Positions 45,917 through 54,278 of a stretch of DNA of 64,000 nucleotides are shown here, piece after piece. Numbering within the stretch: the stretch's first letter is position 1; every line of letters starts with the position of its first letter. The stretch is from Pseudescherichia sp032055545 (GTDB lineage: Bacteria > Pseudomonadota > Gammaproteobacteria > Enterobacterales > Enterobacteriaceae), in assembly GCA_032055545.1 (NCBI GenBank), contig DAMBQR010000004.1, positions 1 through 64,000 of the forward strand, given 5' to 3'. Position numbers and translations under genes: made by a program. The notes under the pieces were generated by a model, which searched no databases, was not told where the DNA came from, and worked only from the letters and a program-made list of their open reading frames with translations.

Positions 45917-45945
45917 CTTGTGCTAAAACGAAAGGACGGCATGCC

Positions 45946-47880
45946 ATGAATATATTCGATCACTATCGCCAGCGTTATGAAGCTGCCAAGGACGAAGAGT
46001 TCACCCTGCAGGAGTTTCTCACCATTTGCCGCCAAGATCGCAGCGCCTATGCGAATGCGGCAGAACGGCTACTTACGGCTATCGGCGAGCCCGTGATGGT
46101 AGATACTGCTCTGGAGCCCAGGCTTTCCCGTCTATTTTCGAATCGGGTTGTCGCACGTTACCCAGCGTTTGAAGAGTTTTATGGCATGGAGGATGCCATC
46201 GAGCAGATTGTTTCCTATCTGAAACATGCTGCCCAGGGGCTGGAAGAGAAGAAACAGATCCTCTACCTGCTGGGACCAGTGGGCGGCGGTAAATCATCCC
46301 TTGCTGAACGCCTGAAATCGCTGATGCAGCGCGTGCCTATTTACGTTTTGAGCGCCAACGGCGAGCGTAGCCCGGTAAACGATCACCCCCTGTGCCTGTT
46401 TAACCCTCAGGAGGATGAACAGATCCTTGAGAAAGAGTATGGCATTCCGCGCCGCTATCTCGGCACCATTATGTCCCCGTGGGCGGCTAAGCGCCTGCAT
46501 GAGTTTGGTGGTGATATCACTAAGTTCCGCGTTGTGAAGGTATGGCCATCTATTCTGCAACAGATCGCCATTGCCAAAACCGAACCTGGCGATGAGAACA
46601 ACCAGGACATCTCAGCGCTGGTGGGTAAAGTTGATATCCGCAAGCTGGAAAACCATGCCCAGAACGATCCTGACGCCTACGGCTACTCCGGTGCGCTGTG
46701 CCGGGCCAACCAGGGCATCATGGAGTTCGTTGAAATGTTCAAAGCGCCGATCAAGGTGCTGCATCCGCTGCTGACGGCAACTCAGGAGGGGAACTACAAC
46801 GGTACGGAGGGGATATCCGCCCTGCCGTTTAACGGTATTATTCTCGCGCACTCGAACGAATCTGAGTGGGTGACCTTCCGTAACAACAAGAATAACGAAG
46901 CCTTCCTTGACCGCGTTTACATTGTGAAGGTGCCTTACTGCCTGCGCATCTCGGAAGAGATCAAAATTTACGAGAAGCTGCTTAACCACAGCGAGCTGAC
47001 TCATGCCCCTTGCGCACCCGGGACGCTGGAGACGCTCTCCCGCTTCTCTATTCTTTCGCGGCTGAAAGAGCCAGAGAACTCCAGTATCTACTCTAAAATG
47101 CGCGTCTACGACGGTGAGAGCCTGAAAGATACCGATCCGAAGGCCAAGTCCTATCAGGAGTATCGGGACTATGCCGGGGTCGATGAGGGGATGAACGGGC
47201 TGTCCACGCGCTTTGCGTTTAAAATCCTCTCCAGGGTCTTTAACTTTGACCACGTTGAGGTGGCGGCGAACCCGGTGCATCTCTTCTATGTGCTGGAGCA
47301 GCAGATAGAGCGTGAGCAGTTCCCGCAGGAGCAGGCTGAACGCTATCTTGAGTTCCTGAAAGGCTATCTGATCCCGAAATATGCTGAGTTTATTGGCAAA
47401 GAGATCCAGACTGCCTACCTGGAGTCCTACTCCGAATACGGACAGAATATTTTTGACCGCTACGTAACCTATGCAGATTTCTGGATCCAGGATCAGGAGT
47501 ATCGCGATCCCGATACCGGGCAGCTGTTCGACCGTGAATCGCTGAACGCCGAGCTGGAAAAGATTGAGAAGCCTGCCGGGATCAGCAACCCGAAAGACTT
47601 CCGTAATGAGATCGTCAACTTCGTGCTGCGCGCCCGGGCCAATAACAGCGGCCGCAATCCGAACTGGACCAGCTACGAAAAACTGCGCACCGTTATCGAG
47701 AAGAAAATGTTCTCGAACACTGAAGAGCTGCTGCCAGTGATCTCGTTTAACGCTAAGACATCTACGGATGAGCAGAAAAAACACGACGATTTCGTCGATC
47801 GGATGATGGAGAAAGGTTATACCCGTAAACAGGTGCGTTTGCTGTGCGAATGGTATCTGCGCGTTCGTAAATCGTCGTAA
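45946..47880 (+). CDS. yeaG: YeaG, PrkA-family serine protein kinase
   Basis: 644 residues: N-terminal AAA-type PrkA domain with P-loop GPVGGGKSS (residues 110-118), and a C-terminal kinase-like domain. E. coli YeaG is a stress- and nitrogen-starvation-induced kinase that interacts with YeaH and affects metabolic adaptation. AAGGA precedes the ATG. yeaH follows after a REP element. Kinase targets cannot be read from sequence. Confidence 0.96.
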   Translation: MNIFDHYRQRYEAAKDEEFTLQEFLTICRQDRSAYANAAERLLTAIGEPVMVDTALEPRLSRLFSNRVVARYPAFEEFYGMEDAIEQIVSYLKHAAQGLEEKKQILYLLGPVGGGKSSLAERLKSLMQRVPIYVLSANGERSPVNDHPLCLFNPQEDEQILEKEYGIPRRYLGTIMSPWAAKRLHEFGGDITKFRVVKVWPSILQQIAIAKTEPGDENNQDISALVGKVDIRKLENHAQNDPDAYGYSGALCRANQGIMEFVEMFKAPIKVLHPLLTATQEGNYNGTEGISALPFNGIILAHSNESEWVTFRNNKNNEAFLDRVYIVKVPYCLRISEEIKIYEKLLNHSELTHAPCAPGTLETLSRFSILSRLKEPENSSIYSKMRVYDGESLKDTDPKAKSYQEYRDYAGVDEGMNGLSTRFAFKILSRVFNFDHVEVAANPVHLFYVLEQQIEREQFPQEQAERYLEFLKGYLIPKYAEFIGKEIQTAYLESYSEYGQNIFDRYVTYADFWIQDQEYRDPDTGQLFDRESLNAELEKIEKPAGISNPKDFRNEIVNFVLRARANNSGRNPNWTSYEKLRTVIEKKMFSNTEELLPVISFNAKTSTDEQKKHDDFVDRMMEKGYTRKQVRLLCEWYLRVRKSS

Positions 47881-47884
47881 GACT

Positions 47885-47917
47885 GATGCCCGGTAGCGTG
47901 CGCGTTACCGGGCCTAC
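47885..47917. repeat. REP-like element between yeaG and yeaH
   Basis: GATGCCCGGTAGCG ... GTTACCGGGCCTAC is a canonical enterobacterial REP palindrome, here inside an operon, where REPs can stabilise upstream mRNA. Confidence 0.8.
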
Positions 47918-47952
47918 TACAAGAGCGGCAAAGCACCGTGGATGGAGGGCTT

Positions 47953-49236
47953 ATGACCTGGTTCATCGACCGGCGTCTTAACGGCAAAAACAAGAGTACG
48001 GTTAACCGCCAGCGCTTCTTGCGCCGTTATAAATCGCAAATAAAGCAGTCGATCTCTGAGGCGATCAACAAGCGCTCGGTGACCGACGTCGAGAGCGGCG
48101 AGTCCGTCTCTATTCCTTCAGAAGATATTAGCGAACCGATGTTCCACCAGGGCCGCGGCGGCCTGCGTAACCGTGTGCATCCGGGTAACGATCACTTTGT
48201 TCAGAATGACCGCATCGAACGTCCGCAGGGCGGCGGTGGCGGTGGTGGCAGCGGTCAGGGCCAGGCCAGCCAGGATGGCGAAGGTCAGGACGAATTCGTC
48301 TTTCAGATCTCGAAAGATGAGTATCTTGACCTGCTGTTTGAAGACCTTGCGCTGCCGAACCTGAAGAAAAACCAGCATCGGCAGTTGAACGAGTATAAAA
48401 CGCACCGCGCAGGTTACACCGCTAACGGCGTCCCCGCTAACATCAGCGTCGTCCGCTCGCTACAAAACTCGCTGGCGCGGCGTACGGCGATGACGGCGGG
48501 TAAACGTCGTGAGCTGCGGGCGCTGGAGGAAGATCTCTCCAGCGTGGCGAATAGCGAACCGGCGCAGCTGTTAGAAGAGGAGCGGCTGCGCAAAGAGATA
48601 GCGGAGCTACGGGCCAAAATCGAGCGCGTGCCCTTTATCGACACCTTTGACCTGCGCTACAAGAACTACGAGAAGCGGCCAGAGCCATCCAGCCAGGCGG
48701 TGATGTTCTGCCTGATGGACGTCTCCGGCTCGATGGATCAGTCCACCAAGGATATGGCGAAGCGTTTCTATATCCTGCTCTATCTCTTCCTGAGCAGAAC
48801 CTATAAGAACGTAGAGGTGGTCTATATCCGCCACCATACCCAGGCCAAAGAGGTGGACGAGCATGAGTTCTTCTACTCGCAGGAGACCGGCGGGACAATT
48901 GTCTCCAGCGCGCTGAAGCTTATGGATGAGGTGGTGAAGGAGCGTTACGATCCAGCGCAGTGGAACATCTATGCGGCGCAGGCCTCGGACGGCGATAACT
49001 GGGCCGATGATTCACCGCTGTGTCATGAGATTCTTGCGAAGAAGATTTTGCCGGTGGTGCGTTACTACAGCTATATCGAGATCACCCGCCGGGCGCATCA
49101 GACCCTGTGGCGTGAGTACGAGCATCTGCAGGCGACGTTTGAGAACTTTGCTATGCAACATATCCGCGACCAGGAGGACATCTACCCGGTCTTCCGCGAA
49201 CTTTTTCACAAGCAGACTTCAGATTCGCATAGTTAA
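47953..49236 (+). CDS. yeaH: YeaH, DUF444 von Willebrand-type protein
   Basis: 427 residues, E. coli YeaH length. Gly-rich linker near residues 91-102, long coiled-coil-like Glu/Arg-rich helix (about 185-220), then a vWA-like domain with MIDAS motif DVSGSMDQS. Partner of the YeaG kinase. ATG 47953 is placed well behind GGAGGG; the GTG at 47938 is in frame but lies before the ribosome site. Confidence 0.95.
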   Translation: MTWFIDRRLNGKNKSTVNRQRFLRRYKSQIKQSISEAINKRSVTDVESGESVSIPSEDISEPMFHQGRGGLRNRVHPGNDHFVQNDRIERPQGGGGGGGSGQGQASQDGEGQDEFVFQISKDEYLDLLFEDLALPNLKKNQHRQLNEYKTHRAGYTANGVPANISVVRSLQNSLARRTAMTAGKRRELRALEEDLSSVANSEPAQLLEEERLRKEIAELRAKIERVPFIDTFDLRYKNYEKRPEPSSQAVMFCLMDVSGSMDQSTKDMAKRFYILLYLFLSRTYKNVEVVYIRHHTQAKEVDEHEFFYSQETGGTIVSSALKLMDEVVKERYDPAQWNIYAAQASDGDNWADDSPLCHEILAKKILPVVRYYSYIEITRRAHQTLWREYEHLQATFENFAMQHIRDQEDIYPVFRELFHKQTSDSHS

Positions 49237-49241
49237 TCTAT

Positions 49242-49280
49242 TAAAATCAGCCAGTTAATTAATCTTGCTGGCTGATTTTA
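49242..49280. terminator. terminator after yeaH
   Basis: TAAAATCAGCCAG and CTGGCTGATTTTA are perfectly complementary over 13 bp; symmetrical, so it can end both yeaH and the convergent small membrane-protein gene. Confidence 0.85.
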
Positions 49281-49332
49281 CTTATTGCTATGCTGTTGGC
49301 CTTTCATTTTATCATTTGCTGGTGATTTATAA

Positions 49333-49605
49333 TTATTTTCTTATTATATTAATTAATTTCAGGGTTATTAAATACAGAACAATTGAAGATAGTAGGTTAA
49401 AAAAAATTAGGACATAATCATAGCTATAATAAATATCTTCGGGCATAGGTTCAGAATTCAACCTGTGTGCAATTTTGATTGCGGTATCGTTGCTGATTAT
49501 TGGGTTTTCAGAGAAGTAACGAACATCCATCCATGACACGACACAAAAGAGGATAATAAACCAAACTAGTTTTAGCAGGCGAAGGGCGACTTTTCGAATA
49601 ACCAC
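49333..49605 (-). CDS. small two-helix membrane protein of unknown function
   Basis: 90 residues with an N-terminal hydrophobic helix (LLKLVWFIILFCVVSWM, residues 10-26) and a C-terminal one (YVLIFFNLLSSIVLYLITLKLI, 64-85), separated by a polar loop of about 37 residues. The start is GTG at 49605 behind GAGG. The DNA is AT-rich compared with both flanks. No family recognised; the topology suggests both ends on the same side of the inner membrane. It sits where E. coli has yeaI-yeaJ-yeaK. Confidence 0.6.
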   Translation of the reverse strand: MVIRKVALRLLKLVWFIILFCVVSWMDVRYFSENPIISNDTAIKIAHRLNSEPMPEDIYYSYDYVLIFFNLLSSIVLYLITLKLINIIRK

Positions 49606-50025
49606 TATCGATTACCTCAATTGTTCCGTATGAATCTATATCTTTACCCGGAGATCAGACGCCGTTACCCGCAATGACCCCACACGTGCCTTAATTCCTG
49701 TAAACGCCATCATCAAAAAATATATAAATAATCTAGTTTTATCAAAGGGAAAGGATGAGTCAGGTGTAGAATTTTTACTATATTAGTCGATGCTGTAAAT
49801 CCGGTCACGTGTTGATTGGTGACTAATTTATATTTGCCACAATTATATATACTTTAATTACATTTATCATAGGTATGTTTTAACTAAAATCATTCATGAA
49901 TAACATGGAACAAATTATGTCAGATGTAATATCCGCTTATGCTTATATGATAAACAACAAAAAGCATTATTATATACTAAGGAAAATCAATAGCTATTTC
50001 TTCTTACCTGAGGCATCGAGATATA
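49606..50025. other. AT-rich gene-poor stretch
   Basis: 420 bases of low GC. A 67-codon open frame (49896-50099) is present but has no ribosome site, biased composition and no recognisable similarity, so it is not called. No repeat or mobile-element end was found. Confidence 0.5.
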
Positions 50026-50313
50026 ATGGCGTTCGTCCTAATTTCAGTGATTTGGTTTTTCACCTGCGCTACGCTCTGGGCGCAACTCTTCCCGATTGAG
50101 AACGTCTACTGGCTTGCCGGGACGCTAAACATCTACGGTGATGAGACCATTTATGACCTGGCAGCAGCGCTTGGCATTATCGTCTCAAGTGCGGGTTCGC
50201 TGGCGCTAACGTGGCTGTCTATTGTGCTTTTAAGGCGCCGCTCTAGCTGCCCTGGCTCACCCCATCCGCTCCAAAATAAACACCGACGCCACCAGCACGG
50301 CGGCGAGGGCTAA
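50026..50313 (+). CDS. possible small inner-membrane protein, tail antisense to yoaI
   Basis: 95 residues. Two convincing hydrophobic helices (VLISVIWFFTCATLWAQLF and LAAALGIIVSSAGSLALTWLSIVLL) with normal host codon use, followed by an Arg/His-rich tail. The last 57 bases lie opposite yoaI, and the tail after LLRRR looks non-native, so the gene may be a remnant whose original stop was lost. A GAGG about ten bases upstream could be its ribosome site. Unknown family. Confidence 0.45.
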   Translation: MAFVLISVIWFFTCATLWAQLFPIENVYWLAGTLNIYGDETIYDLAAALGIIVSSAGSLALTWLSIVLLRRRSSCPGSPHPLQNKHRRHQHGGEG

Positions 50314-50361
50314 GAAGGATGAGGCAATAATCAGCGTCTCGGTCAGCATCGGATCGTTCAT
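50257..50361 (-). CDS. yoaI: YoaI, 34-residue inner-membrane small protein
   Basis: Too short for standard gene callers. It encodes MNDPMLTETLIIASSFL and a single transmembrane helix ending VFILERMG, nearly the E. coli YoaI sequence (34 residues, same locus before yeaL). In E. coli YoaI is a PhoB/PhoP-controlled small protein. ATG at 50361, stop TGA at 50257-50259. Confidence 0.9.
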   Translation of the reverse strand: MNDPMLTETLIIASSFLALAAVLVASVFILERMG

Positions 50362-50543
50362 GTTGTCATCTCTTTTCTGCGCGATACAGCATTGATAATA
50401 GAGCGACATGAACATTCGATGACAGCCAAACTGATTTTAAGTGAAACTTTTAGGAACTTTCGCAGCAGGATGAAAAAGTTCTGCAGCCATATGGAGATAG
50501 GGTAAAGTAAGCGGGCTTATATTTTTGCCTGGAACCATCCTTT

Positions 50544-50990
50544 ATGTTTGATACCACTCTGTTTATCCTGCTGGGCCTGACTGCGCTTGGCTTTATTAGC
50601 CACAATACCACCGTTGCCGTGTCGATCATGGTGCTGATTATGATCCGCATGACCCCGCTTAACGCGTATTTTCCGTGGATTGAGAAACAGGGCCTGACCA
50701 TCGGGATTATCATTCTGACCATTGGCGTAATGGCCCCGATCGCCAGCGGTACGCTGCCGCCCTCGACGCTGCTGCACTCCTTTGTAAACTGGAAATCGCT
50801 GATTGCCATTGCGGTAGGGATCTTTGTCTCATGGCTTGGCGGACGCGGCGTGGCGCTGATGAGCGCGCAGCCCTCGCTGGTGGCCGGGCTGCTGGTGGGT
50901 ACGGTGTTGGGTGTGGCCCTGTTCCGGGGTGTCCCGGTCGGGCCACTGATTGCGGCAGGCCTGGTGTCGCTGCTACTTGGCCGCCAGTAA
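50544..50990 (+). CDS. yeaL: YeaL, DUF441 inner-membrane protein
   Basis: 148 residues, E. coli YeaL length, at least four transmembrane helices; the family sequence IGIIILTIGVMAPIASGTLPP is intact. Function unknown. Its last 18 bases overlap the convergent ABC permease gene. Confidence 0.93.
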   Translation: MFDTTLFILLGLTALGFISHNTTVAVSIMVLIMIRMTPLNAYFPWIEKQGLTIGIIILTIGVMAPIASGTLPPSTLLHSFVNWKSLIAIAVGIFVSWLGGRGVALMSAQPSLVAGLLVGTVLGVALFRGVPVGPLIAAGLVSLLLGRQ

Positions 50991-51665
50991 GCTGCGACGC
51001 TGCCAGCGCTTAACCGCGTGCTCCAGCAGAGTACAGAGCAGGTAGTAGACCAGCCCGGTAAAGATAAATAGCGCTGCCGGGTAGACCTGCACACGATTGT
51101 TGACCTGACCTGCGACAGTGGTCAGCTCCGGGACGTTGACGATAAATGCCAGCGATGTATCCTTCAGCAGCGCGATGAGCAGCCCCACGTAGGAGGGGAT
51201 CGCGTTGCGCAGCGCCTGGGGGAGCAGTACCCAACGCAGCAGTTGAAGGCTACTGAAGCCTCCCGCCAGCGCCGCCTCATGCTGCCCCTTAGGCAGAGAG
51301 CTGATAGCAGCGAGCGTGGAGTACATCACCGAGGCGGAGGTAAACCACGCCAGCGCCAGGGTCACGGTCAGCGCACCAGGCAGATCGGCTCCGGTCAGCA
51401 TTGGCAGTAAAAACCATAGCCAGAAGATAACGAAGATCAGCGGAATGCCGCGGATGAGCTCCGCCCAGACGAACAGCACCCGCCGCGGCCAGCCCTTGAA
51501 ACGCCAGGCGAAGCAGGCCAGCGCAATACCGCCGGGAAAGGCCAGCAGCGCTGCCCCGAGGGTCATCAGCACCGACAGTAGCACTCCGCCCGGCTCGCCC
51601 TGGGCTGTGCGACCCAGCAGCAGATAGTCCAGATTATCGGTTATCACCGTGATGTTAGCGATCAT
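50973..51665 (-). CDS. polar amino-acid ABC transporter permease (second)
   Basis: 230 residues, HisMQ/GltK-type permease with the EAA loop (EAALAGGFSSLQLLRWVLLPQALRNAIPSY) and about five membrane helices. Last gene of a four-gene importer. Start ATG 51665, 11 bases inside the upstream permease gene, behind GGGAGGTG. The longer frame to 51710 is rejected. The importer is absent from this position in E. coli. Confidence 0.88.
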   Translation of the reverse strand: MIANITVITDNLDYLLLGRTAQGEPGGVLLSVLMTLGAALLAFPGGIALACFAWRFKGWPRRVLFVWAELIRGIPLIFVIFWLWFLLPMLTGADLPGALTVTLALAWFTSASVMYSTLAAISSLPKGQHEAALAGGFSSLQLLRWVLLPQALRNAIPSYVGLLIALLKDTSLAFIVNVPELTTVAGQVNNRVQVYPAALFIFTGLVYYLLCTLLEHAVKRWQRRSLLAAK

Positions 51666-52431
51666 CCTGCACCTCCCTGCGCGCCAGCGCCCTCTCCTGT
51701 CGTACTGCACGCCACCACACCGGCGCGTTAAACAGCAGGCTCATCACCAGCCCCAGCAGCAGATAGAGCACGCTGCCGACGGCAAAGGCCTCCAGCGCGT
51801 GGGCGTTATAGCTCTCGATCTGCCGGGTCTGATAGGTCAGCTCGGCAAAGCCAATCCCGGTTGCCAGCGAGGAGAGCTTCATCAGGTTCAGATACTGCCC
51901 CACCACCGGCTGCCAGGCGTTGCGTAACCCCTGGGGCAGCAGCACCCAACGAAACAGCGCCAGCTCGCTAAACCCCTGCGATTTAGCCGCCTCAATCTGC
52001 CCCTTCGCCACGGCGTGCAGCCCGGTCTGGATCTCCTCTACCAGAAAGGCGGCGGTAAACAGGCCCAGCGCCCAGGCAGAGCTGAGGAACTCCGGCGTGA
52101 ACCACCAGACGTTCCCCGGCAGGATGCTAAAGGCGTGATCGTCATTAACATACTGGCGAAAGCCCAGCGGCAGCAGGTTCCAGGCCGCAAAGTACCAGAA
52201 CAGCAGCTGAACCAGCAGCGGCGTATTCCGGAAAAGCGATACCCACACGGCTACCACTCCACGTCCCACTGCGCCTCCCGCCAGCCTGAGGGCCAGCAGC
52301 AGCATGGTTAGCACCGTGGCCAGTACGATGCCGACAACGGTTACCCAGATAGTGGTCAGAAAGCCAGAGAGGATCCACTCCGCAGGCTGGCCGGTAAGCA
52401 CCCCGGCCCAGTCGAGATGGATGTGCATCAC
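51655..52431 (-). CDS. polar amino-acid ABC transporter permease (first)
   Basis: 258 residues, GltJ-type permease with the EAA loop (EAAKSQGFSELALFRWVLLPQGLRNAWQP). The insert around YVNDDHAFSILPGNVWWF is typical of glutamate/aspartate permeases. Overlaps the ATPase stop by 4 bp and the next permease by 11 bp, so the genes are translationally coupled. Confidence 0.88.
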   Translation of the reverse strand: MMHIHLDWAGVLTGQPAEWILSGFLTTIWVTVVGIVLATVLTMLLLALRLAGGAVGRGVVAVWVSLFRNTPLLVQLLFWYFAAWNLLPLGFRQYVNDDHAFSILPGNVWWFTPEFLSSAWALGLFTAAFLVEEIQTGLHAVAKGQIEAAKSQGFSELALFRWVLLPQGLRNAWQPVVGQYLNLMKLSSLATGIGFAELTYQTRQIESYNAHALEAFAVGSVLYLLLGLVMSLLFNAPVWWRAVRQERALARREVQDDR

Positions 52432-53249
52432 AGCGCCCTGCTTTCAGCGTGCAGTGGGTTAAGCACCTTCTGCAGGAAGCGCTGCGCCCGAGGATGCTGC
52501 GGGGCGGTAAAGAACTGCTCCGGTACAGCCTGCTCAAGGATCTCGCCGCCGTCGATAAAGATCACCCGATCGGCAATCTCGCGAGCAAACTGCATCTCAT
52601 GCGTCACCACAATAAGCGTCATGCCGCTATGCGCCAGGCTGCGCATAACCTGTAGCACCTCACCGATCGTCTCGGGATCGAGCGCCGAGGTCGGCTCGTC
52701 AAACAGGATAATGTGCGGCCTGGCGGCCAGCGTGCGGGCAATTGCCACCCGCTGCTGTTGGCCGCCGGATAGCTGGGACGGGAGATGGTGCGCCTTATCG
52801 CGCAATCCAACCCGCTCAAGCAGCGCCAGCGCCGTCTCCTCCGCTTCACGCTGCGACTGGCCGTGTACTTTGGTTAGCGCCAGGGTGATATTATCCAGCG
52901 CATTAAGGTGGGCGTAGAGGTTGAACTGCTGGAAGACAAAACCCACCTGGCGGCGCAGCTCGCGCAGCGCCCTGCCTTTCAAAGCGCAAGTGGGTTTACC
53001 GTCAACGTAGATTTCGCCTCCGCTCACCGTCTCAAGCTGGTTGATCAGGCGGATAAGGGTCGATTTACCCGAGCCGGAAGGCCCGCAAACGGCAAGGACC
53101 TCGCCGGCGCGAACCTGGAGATCAATCTGCTTTAGAACCTGATGATCGCCATAGCGTTTACTGACCTGACGAAATTCGACCGTGCCTTCCTGCACGGGAA
53201 ACGCCTCCGTGGCGTTAACCACAGAGGCGGAGAATAGACCGGCAAACAT
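52428..53249 (-). CDS. polar amino-acid ABC transporter ATP-binding protein
   Basis: 273 residues. Walker A GPSGSGKST (56-64), Q-loop VFQQFNLY, signature LSGGQQQR, Walker B ILFDEPTSALD, H-loop VVTHEM, all intact: a GlnQ/GltL-type ATPase. The N terminus has about 20 extra residues, and the ATG at 53249 lies one base after the binding-protein stop with only a weak ribosome site (GAAG), so a downstream start or coupling is possible. Confidence 0.88.
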   Translation of the reverse strand: MFAGLFSASVVNATEAFPVQEGTVEFRQVSKRYGDHQVLKQIDLQVRAGEVLAVCGPSGSGKSTLIRLINQLETVSGGEIYVDGKPTCALKGRALRELRRQVGFVFQQFNLYAHLNALDNITLALTKVHGQSQREAEETALALLERVGLRDKAHHLPSQLSGGQQQRVAIARTLAARPHIILFDEPTSALDPETIGEVLQVMRSLAHSGMTLIVVTHEMQFAREIADRVIFIDGGEILEQAVPEQFFTAPQHPRAQRFLQKVLNPLHAESRAL

Positions 53250-53250
53250 A

Positions 53251-54075
53251 TTACTTCGCTTCTATTTTAAAGCTGCGCGGCTGGGGCGTTTTAGTCTGCA
53301 GACCAAACCAGGTATCGTAGATTTTGGCCGCGTCGCCACTCTGCTCAAGCTTCACCAACTCGCTGTTCACCGCGTTCAGCAGCGCCGTTTCACCTTTGGT
53401 TACCCCCACGCCAATCTCCTCTTTAGAGAGCAGGTCCGGCAGGATTTTGAATTTGGCTTTATCTGGCGCTTCCGCCAGCAGGCCAGCCAGAATGGTACTG
53501 TCCTGAGTGATCGCCTGCACGTTGCCGTTACGCAGCGCGGTCAGGGCCAGCGGGATATCGTCATAGGCCAGCACGCGCGCCTGCGGGAAGCGCTGATGCA
53601 ACGACTGCTCGCCGGTAGTGCCTTTTACCGCGCCGATACGCGATTTGCTGTAGGCATCCAGCGTATCCGCGCCGTCTGCCGCCACCAGGAACTGTTGGCC
53701 AGTAACAAAGTACGGTGTAGAGAAGTCGATAACCTGCGCACGCTCTGGCGTAATAGTGATGTCAGCAACGATCAGGTCTACCTTGCCGGACTGCAACAGC
53801 GGAATACGGTTCGCCGGATTGGTTGCAACCAGCTCCAGCTTCACGCCGAGGCTTTTAGCCAGCGCTTTGGCAAAGTCAACGTCATAGCCCACAATGTCGT
53901 GCGTTTTGGGATCGACTGCGCCAAACGGCGGGTTTGCATCAAAGGTTGCGACCTTCACCACGCCAGCCGATTTAATGTCGGCCAGCTTGTCGGCGTGAGC
54001 GGCAAAAGAGAGCGTTGAGAGGAGCGCCAGCGCCGAAAGCGTCCAGGCCTGTTTAGTCTGTGTAATAGTTGCCAT
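53251..54075 (-). CDS. polar amino-acid ABC transporter substrate-binding protein
   Basis: 274 residues: signal peptide cleaved after about residue 28 (AAHA/DKL), then a periplasmic SBP_bac_3 fold (GYDVDFAKALAKSLGVKLELV, NRIPLLQSGKVDLIVADITIT). The family binds polar amino acids such as glutamate, aspartate, glutamine or cystine; the exact ligand is not deducible. First gene of the operon, with a 200-bp divergent promoter region shared with nimT. Confidence 0.88.
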   Translation of the reverse strand: MATITQTKQAWTLSALALLSTLSFAAHADKLADIKSAGVVKVATFDANPPFGAVDPKTHDIVGYDVDFAKALAKSLGVKLELVATNPANRIPLLQSGKVDLIVADITITPERAQVIDFSTPYFVTGQQFLVAADGADTLDAYSKSRIGAVKGTTGEQSLHQRFPQARVLAYDDIPLALTALRNGNVQAITQDSTILAGLLAEAPDKAKFKILPDLLSKEEIGVGVTKGETALLNAVNSELVKLEQSGDAAKIYDTWFGLQTKTPQPRSFKIEAK

Positions 54076-54278
54076 GCTTAATCCCTGTTATCCCTGGTTA
54101 TAAGTATTAAGCGCTACGTTCACATAAGCTCTGGCGTCAGACAAATATCAAAAAGTGCATTACATATCCATAAATAGAATAAGGCTATACGAACGCAAAT
54201 TATGCAGGGTTTGTCCGCTGCTTTCATCGCAGCGAAAAAGCGTTATCCTGTTAGCCACTTTTTCGACCTGAGAAAACA

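Larger units (their letters stand above)
45502..45945. other. regulatory region between divergent mipA and yeaG
   Basis: 444 bases without a gene. The left half is AT-rich and should carry the mipA promoter. The right half holds a sigma-54 promoter (45819-45834) and a leader hairpin (45885-45916). No other element is recognised. Confidence 0.7.

Noticed and set aside
46612..47784. 390-codon open frame on the minus strand
   Set aside because: Antisense to yeaG.
49896..50099. 67-codon frame in the AT-rich patch
   Set aside because: No ribosome site, biased composition and no recognisable similarity; overlaps a better candidate.
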